From positions 98,419 to 162,418 of the forward strand of contig QANZ01039782.1 in NCBI GenBank assembly GCA_003254925.1: a DNA stretch of 64,000 bases, in the 5' to 3' direction. Shown here piece after piece: positions 37,857-48,700 of this stretch. The stretch comes from Chamaecrista fasciculata. Taxonomy: Eukaryota > Streptophyta > Magnoliopsida > Fabales > Fabaceae. Position 1 is the first letter of the stretch, and every line of letters starts with the position of its first letter. A model generated the notes under the pieces. It had not been told where the DNA came from. It saw only the letters and a list, made by a program, of their open reading frames with translations, and made no database searches. Both the position numbers and the translations under genes were made by a program.

Positions 37857-38764
37857 TTTTCCTTCTTTTCCTTATTCATATATTCTTTGAACTGTAAAAG
37901 TGTAAATATATATATATATAACAGTTCAGTAGCAGAGGCTGAAGCATAATGGACTACTTATCTCGAATTCTTTTTTCTTATGATTTGAGACAAGACAAGA
38001 AGACACATTCTAAAGAAAACATAAGATGGGATAGGTTGGGGGAATAAAAAAGCCCAACCAGAAATGCATGGAAAATATGAATTGTTCTATATTGAATAAG
38101 AATTTATGCCTAACCTGAATAATAGAAGAAAGTCAAGGTATCCCTTTTGTTTTGAGGATATATACTATGGTATCAATGTAATAAGAATTCACTGAGAAGA
38201 CTGCTCATTTCTTGTATGCAGAGGGAAACAGATTTTAAGCAAACGCTTGATTTGTTTATTTTGTTGTGGTACACACTACACAGATAGTTTTAACAAACTC
38301 TGTCAAATATCAATATTATTATTCCGGAAGCCGGGCCACAAATAAATTCATGTTTTACAAATGAATGATCAAATTACACCATAAACTAGTGAAATGTAAT
38401 ACTTTCATAACTTCATTACGAAAAATCCAAAATAGTTATTTGCCTCGGCCTTGTTTAATCTTTTGTTTGTATCTACTGACTTTATGCCATTTATGCAATA
38501 AAATTACTAATTATCGAAAAAAAAGAGTACTATAACAAATAATTAAATAAATTAATTAATTAAAAGGCAAAGGTTTTAGTAAATATTTTTTTATAATAAT
38601 TAAATCAATAAAGTTTTCTCTTAAAAATTTCTTTTTCTTTTTTGGGTCTAGTGTAAATTACTATAAGGCAGTAGGTTTCACCTTAATTGACCAAAAACAA
38701 AAGTAGGGTTCACCTTAAGGCCCAAAGAGCCGAAGAGCAAGAAAGAGGTAGGAAAAAAATAAAT
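37857..38764. other. Downstream of the metalloproteinase gene
   Basis: 3' flank with a short (TA)n run near 37905-37919 and AT-rich spacer. No coding signal seen. Confidence 0.4.
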
Positions 38765-39150
38765 AAATAAATTATACTTTGGTATCCTGTTTTATGTACC
38801 AATTTCACTTTGGTATCCTGATCTTTCAAAAGTGACACTTTGGTACCCTGTTCTTTCAAAAATGATACTTTGGTACCCTGTTCTTTACACTGTTCCATGT
38901 TAATACTTTGGTACCTTAAAAAAAAAATAGAACAAGGTAATAAATCATGAAAGAACAGAGTACCAAAGTGAAATCTAGAACAGGATACCAAAGTGTTAAC
39001 GGTGTAAAGAACAAGATACCAACATATCACTTTTGAAAAAACAAAATACCAGGTGCGAAGAAAATAATGTCAAAGTATCACTTTAAAAAGAACAACTACC
39101 AAATTAAATCGGTTCATAGAAAATTGTACAAAAGTATACTTTACCCCCAT
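38765..39150. mobile_element. Foldback element with ACTTTGGTACCCTG words
   Basis: Left-arm words GGTAT, GGTAT, GGTAC, GGTAC begin at 38781, 38812, 38842 and 38872, each preceded by ACTTT. The inverted form (GGTACCAAAGT, GGATACCAAAGTG, AAAGTATACTTT) fills 38950-39145. Borders are approximate and no clear target duplication is seen. Its words match those of the element at 51802, so the two belong to one family. It ends about 150 bases before the NFD6-like start codon. Confidence 0.6.
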
Positions 39151-39300
39151 AAAAAAAGTGCGAAGACAGCGTGTTTAGTGTTTACGGAGGAGGGAGCTGT
39201 TCAGTGCTCACCAAAACTCAAAACCACAAACGGCTAAACCCTTCCCTCTACCGATGCCGTTGATCCGAAGTTGGGAGTAACGTGTTCGGTTTTCTTGTGA

Positions 39301-41533
39301 ATGGCTTCAGCCTTTGGCAGACTCGCGCAAAGGTCATCCCTTACGTTCATCAAATCCGCCATTAAATCCAACGTTCGTACTCCTGCTTCCTCCGGATCAG
39401 CCACCATTCGCCGATCCTTCTTAACCAGGTTTTTATTTATTTCTTTTTCTTTTCTTTTAAATTGCTGTTTCTGCATAAACACAAATCATTAGTTTGAATT
39501 TGTTTTCTTCCTCTCTGCGTCAGGGTTGCACCAGAGCTCGGATGCCTGCAATCAATGTTGCCCCTACACAGTACGATTGCATCGGCCAGAATGACGTCAT
39601 GTCTCAGCACAACATTCAGGAGTTGTCGAGCGCTTTCTCAGGGTACACTCTGCTGAACCTCTTCTTTTGAATCATTCTTTGTTATGATTATCCCTCATGT
39701 GAATTCCATTCAATAAGTTTTCAACTGGACGAGTTCCAAGAACTTAGGAAATGAGCAATTTTTTTCTTTTTCTCTTAAGATAAGCTGCGGTGGTGATTTC
39801 CCGAATTTGTTTTGTGTCACTTGTTTACATTTTCCCTAAGTAACCTATGCATTGATAACTTGTTTACTGGCACTTTACATGTTATTTTTGAACAACTTGA
39901 TACCAATTGCTGGTGCTAGGATACCAGTTAGTTAAATTTACAGAACTTCGAGTGTCTCAGACAGCCTCATATAGTTGGTTTTCCACTAAATTCTGTAGTC
40001 GAGACATCGCTTTGGGCTACTGGTTTGTGGAATCATTTGGAGAGTGCGAGTGCCAAGTGAAAGTCCTTTAATTGGCAGTCTCGATTCCAACTAATTGTAA
40101 AATTTGGTTCCTGCAGGCACATAGTTAATTGGAAATTTGCGGTACCTACAAATTATGGCCTACTGCTTCATTATCAAGTACGAATGAAACTGATTTTGTA
40201 ACCTTTAACAATCTCTTCAGTAATATTAGAACAGAGCTACATTTTGTATAATCTTAAAAGTTCTACTGGAAGTTTCCAGCTTACTTGGAATTTGAATAAA
40301 GTTCCTATTAGAATCCTGGTTTTATAACTTGGTTCATGGAATAAAAAGAGGCAGGAAGGAAGTGAATGAAAATTAGTAGTGCAGTAAAACTGTAAAGCAT
40401 ATATCATCTGGAAATACATTGACATTCTTCATTCCTTGCACTTCCTTTACCCCCTTCCCGGAAATAGGCAAAGCGATTCTATTTCTTGGCGTTTTCTATA
40501 GTTCATCTTTGGTAGTATAGTGGTTTTCCTGTAGAAACTTGGCCTTCTTGACGTCCAAATGCTTAATATATTCCACTGTACAAGCTGATCATTGGAAAAT
40601 TGGATGAGCTCTTCTTAAGTGATCTTTTGTTTTCGATGCCTCGCCAAGTCACCAATGAATTAGTATGTTACTTCCTTCAATTATAGAAAATTATTTTTGT
40701 GTGGTAGATTAGTTAAAACTTCTTGAGTTATTTTAAGATGGACCTATTTAGCTAGAGGCGTGAACCTGTTACCTCTCAATCTATTATACTCTTCTTACTC
40801 TCAACAAATTATGTAATTTTAATTTTATAAATAATGTTAGAATTTATAAAGCAAGGATGTAACTTAAATTAGAGGAGGACATGATTTATGTGTCTTTCAG
40901 ATTTCTTTGTTAACAAATTGACAATTCTTTGATGCCAATATATGGTTTATACTTTATACTAGCGGGTGGGATGTATTAACCAATACAGATTGAAAGCCTT
41001 GAACTTTAATAAAAGGATCTTGGACTGTTAGGACTTAGGACAGCCAGCCAGATGCTTGGATGCAATATGTTGATGATCCGTTCAAAGTATAATATGATTC
41101 CTTACTGCTACTTTCGCCAGATGGAATTGATGGTACGTGAGACAAGCATGCTGTTTTGAAGGTGGGATCCATCTTTGCACGTCTGACCTCGAACTGTTTG
41201 GACAACCATACATAATATTAGTCTCATAACTCATGCATTCTGCTTTTAGTCATTTATATTTTTTACTCCGAAGCAAAGCTGCAAAAGTTCGCCAATGTCC
41301 TACGTCTACAAGTGTGGCTTATAGTTATCAGATTACATATTAACCATTAAGAGCTTTTCTTTCTATCTTGCCATCATTGAGACTGCATCACGTGTAGGAA
41401 TTTCTCTTGCTTACAGCTTCTCTTCAGCCCTTGCTTTATTTACAATTTCCTGTTTTTTGTACTCCGGAATATTACTGATTGAGTCTTTGTTTTATTTGTT
41501 TCTTTAGAGCTTGGTCAATCAGTTCCGAGGTGA
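39301..41533 (+). CDS. NFD6-like small mitochondrial protein (3 exons)
   Basis: Exons 39301-39428, 39524-39642 and 41508-41533 join in frame to 90 residues. The N-terminus is rich in Ser, Ala and Arg with almost no acidic residues (MASAFGRLAQRSSLTFIKSA), as in a mitochondrial presequence. The middle (LGCLQSMLPLHSTIASARMT, then SCLSTTFRSCRALSQ) and the tail ELGQSVPR match the small plant family named NUCLEAR FUSION DEFECTIVE 6. In Arabidopsis this family is needed for polar nuclei fusion in the female gametophyte; its biochemical role is not known. The third exon carries only nine codons including the stop and follows a 1.9 kb intron. If that intron is kept, the frame ends at a TGA at 39654-39656 after GTLC, so a slightly shorter form is possible. 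Confidence 0.82.
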
Positions 41534-42310
41534 TCTGCTGGAAGAGGGATTATGTAGTGAGCATGTCTAAAGCGTTTTTTGTTTTGTATGGTCGGATTTT
41601 TGGTTCCGTTATATCATAATCCGGCAAACAATTTTACTCACTGTCATTCTTTCAAGCTGAAAACTTATTTTATGACGAATATGAATTGTTTTTCCAATTT
41701 TATATATAAAATTATGCATAATTACATACAACTCTTGACTGCCTACACCTATCTCTGTTTATTATGCTTGCTTCCCGTTTCCCTTTATCAAGTAATTTGG
41801 CTCATTAATAATCTTTTTTTTTTATTGAATTTTTCAATAGCTTAAAGTATAAGCTTCGAATTATATAGCTCCACCCAGACAAATAAATTTGCTTCCCTGT
41901 GGCATCAGTTTCGATGTGATCTTTACTATCAGCTGTTCTCCTGCCTAATGCAGATCATATTATATATATATGCATCAAACTTCAGTCTGATTTGTTTCGC
42001 CCTGGAGAGCAGGAAGGGCACTTTGTTATGTAAAAAAAAAAAAAAAATCCATGTGTTATGAATTAAGACTGTAAATTTGGATGTCATGGCACAGTTGTAG
42101 ATCAATAAAAATGAACTTCACCAATTTCAAGTGACAGATAAGCTTTAACAAGTCTTCATTTTAAATATTAAATTAATTAATTGATGCAAAGCTATTGAAA
42201 ACATTAAACATTAATTGTTTGTCTTGGAGAGACGGACATCGGATTGTGAATGAAGAGAAATTGATTTCAGTAGCAGAAGCACATGGTTCTAAGTTCTCTA
42301 AGTCTAATCT
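41534..42310. other. 3' UTR and spacer between convergent genes
   Basis: The NFD6-like gene and the PPR gene point toward each other here. The region should hold both 3' UTRs. No coding signal is seen. Confidence 0.45.
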
Positions 42311-44092
42311 CTATATCTCTATCCAACTAGCACCCGCTTCTTTTCTCACTCGTTTCTTCCTCATGAGACCCCTAATTACTCGTACATCTTCCCATCTTCC
42401 ATAAGATGCATAGAGATTAGACATCATCACGTATACATAGTCTCCATTACCCTCCGATTCCATCAGATTAGCAGCCGCAATCTCTGCTACTTGTAAATCT
42501 TTGTTAGTTACACAAGCACCTAGCAAAGCCCTCCAAACCAATCCAGATGACTGAAAGCCAAGTTCTTGTATCATCCTTTCTGCTCTCCACAACTCTCCTT
42601 TTTGTCCCATCAACCGAATTACCGAACAACAATGCTCAATGGTTGGTGAAATTCCGTAGTCGCTGATCATAGAATTGAAGTACTGAGTCACTACCTCAAA
42701 TGGTATTTGGTCATGAGAACATGCACATAACAAGTTAAGAAATGTGATACCATCGGGTTTTATATGCCTTTCCGCTTTTAGTATCTCAAAGAGGTGGATC
42801 ACTTTGGCAGAGTCACCATCGCGAGCATAGCCAGAGATCACTGCATTCCAGCTTACTAAATTCCTGCTAGGGAGTGAATGAAAGATTGATTCAGCATTCT
42901 TTACCTGCCCACATTTTGAGTACATGTCTATTAAGGCACTCCCAACTACTATAGATGCATCTAGACCGTACTTTATTGTGCAGCAATGAATCAACTTTCC
43001 CCACGTTAAGGCTGACAGAAAAGCAATCCCATTTAAAATAATAGAAAACGTGAACTCATCCATCTCTATGCTTCTGGAGTGCATTTTATTGAACATGTCC
43101 AAAGCTTCTGGAGCTTGGTTCCTATTCACATACCCTGTTATTATGGAATTCCATGATGAAGAATTCGGATTTGGCATGGCGGATAAAACCTGAATTGCAT
43201 CCTCTATACTCCCCACCTGAGCAATGCCGTTTATTAGTCCATTGTATGAAATACTGTCAGGGTTAGGCATGAGGCGCAAAAAATGGAACGCTTGTTCAAA
43301 TTTTCCGTTGTTTGCACTTGCAGCTATTACTGAATTCCAAGAAATGATGTCCTTATCAATGATCTCAGAGAATACTCGGACAGAGTCTTCAACACATCCA
43401 CATTTTCCATACATGTCAATCAAGCAATTAGCGACAACAATGCTACTACAACCGACCAACCCAGATTTCAAAACCTTGGAATGAATTGTCTTGCCTAGCT
43501 TCAAGAGACTCAGCTGCCCACATGCAGTTAAACCTGATGTAAAAGAGAATGCGTCAGCAAATATGTCTGACTTTTCCAGCTGAAGAAAAACAGATAATGC
43601 TTTGTGAAACTGCCCGGAATGCACGTACCCAGAAATCAAAGTGTTCCAAGAAACCACACTGAGTTGAGGAATTTCATCGAGCAGTTTGTGGGCATCACTG
43701 AGTGAGTGCATTCTGACATAAAATCTGATGAGGGCGGCGGAGACAAACGCATCGGAGAAACACCCAGATCGCAGAGCATAGGTGTGGAGCTGGAAGCCAA
43801 GTGGGTCCGAACCCACGTTAGTGATGGCTCGAAGCAAGTGAACCATAGCGTAGGCGTCTGGTTTAGTGCCGGAACTGAATAATCGAGAGGCCTCAAATAA
43901 TGCCGATTCAACATCACTTCTTCCACCTTTGGAAAGGGCGCCAATGAGATAGTTCCAGGAGGGTATTGGGGTTGAACTGAAATGCTTAACCACATAGCTA
44001 AGATCTGAACTACAGTATCCTAATGAAAGAGAAGGAAAACGATTCTCACTTTCTACCAGTTTTTGAGCTCCGTTGCAGAGTACCCTTCGCAT
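42311..44092 (-). CDS. E-class pentatricopeptide repeat (PPR) protein, intronless
   Basis: One frame of 593 residues with no intron, as usual for PPR genes. PLS-type repeats run through most of it (SVVSWNTLISGYVHSGQFHK, ISWNSVIAASANNGKFEQAF, SSSWNSIITGYVNRNQAPEA, LVSWNAVISGYARDGDSAKV). The last 90 residues hold E and E+ motifs (VWRALLGACVTNKDLQ; YVMMSNLYASYGRWEDVRVI; KEAGASWIEI), and there is no DYW domain. Such proteins bind organellar RNA in a sequence-specific way and mostly act in C-to-U editing with a DYW partner. A mitochondrial or plastid target is expected from the family. Resembles At5g47460 (from memory); the RNA target is unknown. Confidence 0.93.
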   Translation of the reverse strand: MRRVLCNGAQKLVESENRFPSLSLGYCSSDLSYVVKHFSSTPIPSWNYLIGALSKGGRSDVESALFEASRLFSSGTKPDAYAMVHLLRAITNVGSDPLGFQLHTYALRSGCFSDAFVSAALIRFYVRMHSLSDAHKLLDEIPQLSVVSWNTLISGYVHSGQFHKALSVFLQLEKSDIFADAFSFTSGLTACGQLSLLKLGKTIHSKVLKSGLVGCSSIVVANCLIDMYGKCGCVEDSVRVFSEIIDKDIISWNSVIAASANNGKFEQAFHFLRLMPNPDSISYNGLINGIAQVGSIEDAIQVLSAMPNPNSSSWNSIITGYVNRNQAPEALDMFNKMHSRSIEMDEFTFSIILNGIAFLSALTWGKLIHCCTIKYGLDASIVVGSALIDMYSKCGQVKNAESIFHSLPSRNLVSWNAVISGYARDGDSAKVIHLFEILKAERHIKPDGITFLNLLCACSHDQIPFEVVTQYFNSMISDYGISPTIEHCCSVIRLMGQKGELWRAERMIQELGFQSSGLVWRALLGACVTNKDLQVAEIAAANLMESEGNGDYVYVMMSNLYASYGRWEDVRVIRGLMRKKRVRKEAGASWIEI

Positions 44093-44349
44093 GTCTACAT
44101 ATTAATAGCCTATTCTCCAACACCTGCTAATTTTCATCCATCCTAGTTTCTCATTGGCTTTTATTAGCAATTGCACGCCCTCTGAATCTGATGGAATCAA
44201 AATGCAGATTTGAGTTGTTGATGCTGCAGAGTCACATCAATTTGATGCAAATAGGGTTGGAAATAACTAACGCCTTGTTTAGAATAGAAGATAAATCTCA
44301 TCTTTACAATGATGGTGAAGGCATCGAATTCAAACTTCAAACCCAGATA
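44093..44349. other. Upstream region of the PPR gene
   Basis: Short spacer holding the PPR 5' UTR and promoter on the minus strand. Nothing specific is seen. Confidence 0.35.
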
Positions 44350-44905
44350 TTTTATATTGGTCAAAGGGTCATTTTGGTCCTAAATGTATACTTTAATGTT
44401 CATTTTGGTCCATTATGTTTCAAAATGTTCAAATTGGTCCTAAATGTTTGCAAAATGTTTTATTTTGGTCCCGTCTATTGAATATGGCTTGTCTCAAGGT
44501 CAAACGTGATGAGCTTAGAGCTACATATTATTCTCAAAAAATATTTTTTTCTATCCAGTTGAGACTGTCGGCAGACGAGGTCAAATCGACCTTAAAAGTA
44601 GACTTCTTGTTTCATGGTCGACAAACAAAATTAATCATATCTCTCTCGTTTCAAATTCAAATGCGACAAATTCAGAGCTATAAATTCCTCTTAACAAGTC
44701 CTTTGAACTTGAAATGAGAGACGAGAGAAATGTAACCAAATTCAATAGTTTAGGACCAAACTGAAACATTTTACCAATATTTAGGACCAAAATGAATCAT
44801 TTTGCCAACATTTAGGACCAATTTGAACATTTTGAAACATAATGGACCAAAATGAACATTAGAACATACATTTAGGACCAAAATGACCCTTTGACCTTTT
44901 ATATT
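44350..44905. mobile_element. Mutator-like foldback element with exact 9-bp target duplication
   Basis: The element itself is 44359-44896. It starts GGTCAAAGGGTCATTTTGG and ends CCAAAATGACCCTTTGACC. The arms match inverted over about 120 bases. It is flanked by the identical 9-bp sequence TTTTATATT at 44350-44358 and 44897-44905. The size of the duplication points to a Mutator-like transposase acting in trans. No coding region is inside. Confidence 0.85.
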
Positions 44906-45850
44906 TAATACAATAATATTTATTTACACGCAACAACCTTTTTATTTTTTTCGGTCATAATGTTCTTATAAACTAACAAAGTCTAAAGGACTACAAAATA
45001 CAAATGCAGATAAAGCAAGGCCTTGAAATAAGACCATGGAGTAGTGGCCTGCGCTCCAAGAACTTGAGCTTCAAAAGATTTCTATCTATACAGTTTTAGG
45101 TCAGACCCTGACAGCAAATTCTGGTCAAATGGGCTCAGTGTCAGTAAATAATTGGGCCGGGTCGTATTGGATGGATTGAGTTGCTGTTTTACTGGGCATG
45201 TAGCGACCAATAAGAGAACGTGATTTTGACAACTGAAAATCCTAAAACCTGATCAATCTCCTATTAAATATGTTTATTAACTCTAATGTGAGTTGGTTCA
45301 AATAGTATGCTATTTGGTAGTGTCTAAATCGAGAACATGTCTTCCGGCTCTATGAGCACTTATACATCGCTTACCAACAAGATCCTCAATAGTGAAATTT
45401 GAACTCCGATCTTGTGCGTTACGAATAACTTCTTACCAATTTGACTAATCTTTATTGGGTCAGGGCGGACTCCAGCTTTATGAGCGTTTACAAATTGCTT
45501 ACCAAATTCTCACATTAGCCCAATCTTTATTGACAATTGTATAATCTATATTACTTAATAGATACTTGCAACGTTCGGGGTTTGTTGTAATAGATAAAGT
45601 AGCGTATATATATATGTTGCGTTGGCAACCACGCATACACCAAAGCCTGCATGCCTTGCATTTGTCGAGCCTTCACTACTCTAATTAGCAATTTCATGTG
45701 TTGAATAATCGTTGCCTTTAAGCTTCCTCCAAACTCCTTTCAATACGTGTTTCTTTTTCCTTCCCAATAACGCCCGCTTTCATATTTCATATACCACCGT
45801 CACCGTCCATTCTTTACTATCCTTTTCGTCTTCCATTTTTCTTTTGGTTC

Positions 45851-45918
<68 letters not shown>

Positions 45919-46725
45919 NTATATATATATATATATATATATTGGACTCCTTTTCACATCAAATCAAATTAATTAATTAATTGAATAACTTATCGTAATT
46001 ATGTAATGCTTGCTTACTTTGCTCACATATATTTCTTATGCTTTTGTCAATGATAGTGATGAAAATAGTATATAGCGTGCGACATTGAAACAGGCGATGA
46101 ATGATAAGACTGTACAATACGTAGAAGATAGATATATCACATGCACTTGGTTGAAACTTGAAACCATGGTAAAGTAAAAAGTATAAGAAATCATGGAAGA
46201 AAATCTGGTAGTGATTAAAAAGGGTAGTTGAGATATCAGAATATCGGAGGGTAACCACAAATCATCCATAAATTGATAGTGGAAAAATATCCATCTGGGA
46301 ATAAATACTAATATTAGGGACCAAATCTAGTTTTAGGTGTATAGTGAAAAATCAACGCTAATTAAGATACTATTAATACCATGGAAAAAGATTGAAGAGC
46401 TAAACAAGTGGGAGAGAGAAAAGGGGTTGGTAGGCAGTAGGCCCCAAAATTCAAAGGAATCTAATCTCAAAACGGACAAAGAAGGCCTCCGAGTAACGCG
46501 CGCGGGCAAAATTAATGCTGGTAAAAATTCAGATATGCAATCAAGCTTATTAACTTGCCATCATTTTCCAACATAGAAAAGAAGATTTAATTTCAGTGTC
46601 ATCAGAAAGAAATAGCAGAGGAAAAGAATGATGAGAGGAGAGGGTGAAGAAATTAAATACTCTTATTCTTGAGGAAGCTAGGATCGAGCCATTTGATTTA
46701 AGAAGATATATATATATACATAACG
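44906..46725. other. Spacer and promoter region of the WAT1-related gene
   Basis: No gene seen. It contains a long (CT)n and (TA)n microsatellite broken by an N, and AT-rich DNA leading to the transporter start. Confidence 0.45.
45853..45942. repeat. (CT)n microsatellite joined to (TA)n across a single N
   Basis: About 33 CT units (45853-45918), an unknown base at 45919, then about 11 TA units. The true repeat number may be wrong, since the N marks an assembly join inside the repeat. Confidence 0.9.
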
Positions 46726-48700
46726 ATGGAGGAAATGATGATGAAAGAGGGATCTATGGGTGAGGATGTAGGCATTATAGGAGGGCTTGTGGTGATACAA
46801 TTTGTGTATGCTGCCCACGCTGTGTTGCTAAGCTATCTCATGTCTTTGGGGCTTAGATCTCTTACCATTGTCATTTTCACTTCCATCTCTACATCCCTTG
46901 TCCTCTTCCCCATTGCCTTCTCTTTTGAAAGGTGCGTCCTGAAATCTCTTCTAATGGGTGGAATAAGAATATATAAATGCATTTTTTCACTCGTTTTCTA
47001 TACATGTCTTTAATTTGTTGCAGGACTAGATGGCCCAAGAAATTCAGCTTCAAGTTGATTATACAGATTTTGTTTCTTTCCTTTGGAGGGTGAGGGAATC
47101 TTAATTTCCTTTTCACCCTTTCCTTATTGAAAATCAGTTATTTGGGTTTCATGCTCACAATTAATGATATTCTATTGGATTCGGCATGCAGGATAACTAT
47201 GTTGCAGTCCTTATTCCTTCAAGGAATAAAACTAACTTCACCAACTATGGGAACTGCCATGCCAAACCTTGCCCCAGGTCTTATCTTCATCATCGCCTGG
47301 ATTTTCAGGTAACTATATACAGATAAAACACAGGACACATATATATATCTGGATGATTTTTTTGCACAAATTAAATAGGTTTGTAATTAATGTATGAATT
47401 GGAAATGATGAAATTGGTATGGTTGGCAGGTTAGAGAGAATAAGCATAAGATGCACATACAGTAAAGTGAAAATGTTAGGGACATTAATCTGCGTGGTAG
47501 GGGCTCTTACAATGAGCATAATGCAGAGTATATCATCTCCTGCCACCAAGGAAGAGGTGGAAGTGAAATTAACGTCGCTTCCCTCTGATGTTACATTTGA
47601 CATGCACAAGATTACCGGTTGTCTTTATCTCATGGCTGGAGTCCTCGTCTTATCAGCCAATGTTGTCCTTCAGGTACGTACTAAACCCATATATATATAT
47701 TCGAACTAATAAATCATATATTACATGAAAGAAATGGCAAATTAAAAACCCCTTGTCCAAATTTGCTTAATTTTGTTACTCATCCAAGAAGATTATGTGT
47801 ATATTATTTACAGGCTTTTACTTTAGGAGACTTTCCTGCACCAATATCACTCTGCGCAATCACTTCCTTTATTGGAGCCATTATGACTGCAATTGTTCAG
47901 TTACTTGAAGATCACGAATTCAAATTTGGATGCCCGTTTCTCAGTGTTTCAGAACTCGCTGGCTATTCTTTTATGGTATTAAATTTGTTGCTTTTCCTCT
48001 TTTCCTTTTGATTATATACATCAACAACTAATTAATCGACTAAAACATTTTATATATATATATTACAAAATGTGCAAGTTTTTACAAGGAAATTAATCTC
48101 GAAAAAAATTGTACAAGCACAGCTAGGTGGTATGTCTGGATTATGTCTAAGCTTCCAGGGATGGGCACTTAAGAAGAAAGGGCCCGTTTTGGTCTCCGTT
48201 TTTAGTCCAATTGGCACAGTCTGCTCCACCATTTTCTCTGCTGTCACACTTGGATATACTGTTAATATGGGAAGGTACGTTCTGGAATTCCTACTTTTTT
48301 TAACACGAAATCAAAATCTCATTGGCCAACAAAGTTTTGCCCAATTGGTTAAGAGTCAACTCATAACCCGCAAGGTCATGAGTTCGATTCCCATTGCCGA
48401 TGCGAAGGCCTTGTTGGTAAGGCGATATGTAAGTACCTCTGTAAGCGTTCATAGAGCCTGGAGGTCTGCCTTGTCCTTGATGAGCCTCTGGAACCCAACT
48501 CACCTAAACTTTATTTCTACCAAAAAAAAAATTCTCATTCTCAATTATTATACTGTTGATTATGTTGCAGCCTTGCGGGTATGTTCCTCATGTTCACGGG
48601 GCTCTATTTCGTGCTTTGGGCTAAAGGGAAAGAAGGGCTCATGGACGGAGACGATGGCTTAGAGGATCAATTTGATGCAAAGAAGCCTCTCCTAAGTTGA
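46726..48700 (+). CDS. WAT1-related (EamA/MtN21-type) membrane transporter (7 exons)
   Basis: Exons 46726-46931, 47024-47089, 47192-47308, 47430-47673, 47814-47975, 48123-48274, 48571-48700 join in frame to 358 residues, normal for the family. The protein has about ten hydrophobic segments in two EamA halves; for example GLVVIQFVYAAHAVLLSYLM in the first and GPVLVSVFSPIGTVCSTIFS in the second. The start of exon 6 could also be 48126, which drops one Leu. The C-terminal tail is hydrophilic and acidic (DGDDGLEDQFDAKKPLLS). WAT1 itself exports auxin from the vacuole; other members carry amino acids or nucleobases, so the cargo here is unknown. Resembles At5g47470 (from memory), which in Arabidopsis lies next to the counterpart of the PPR gene just upstream here. 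The last intron contains a SINE. Confidence 0.9.
48324..48531 (+). mobile_element. tRNA-derived SINE in the last intron of the WAT1-related gene
   Basis: The element has an A-box-like GCCCAATTGGTTAAG near 48340-48354 and a clear B box GGTCATGAGTTCGATTCCC at 48374-48392, the internal promoter of tRNA-like genes. It ends in a run of A. Flanks AAAATCTCATT (48313-48323) and AAAATTCTCATT (48528-48539) fit a target duplication with one inserted base. It lies in the sense direction of the gene. Confidence 0.75.

Noticed and set aside
46705-46722. TATA box directly before the WAT1-related start
   Set aside because: The (TA)n run lies only a few bases before the ATG, too close to act as TATA box for this start codon.
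48324-48531. Genuine tRNA gene
   Set aside because: The B box is good, but there is no full cloverleaf; the poly-A end and flanking duplication fit a SINE.
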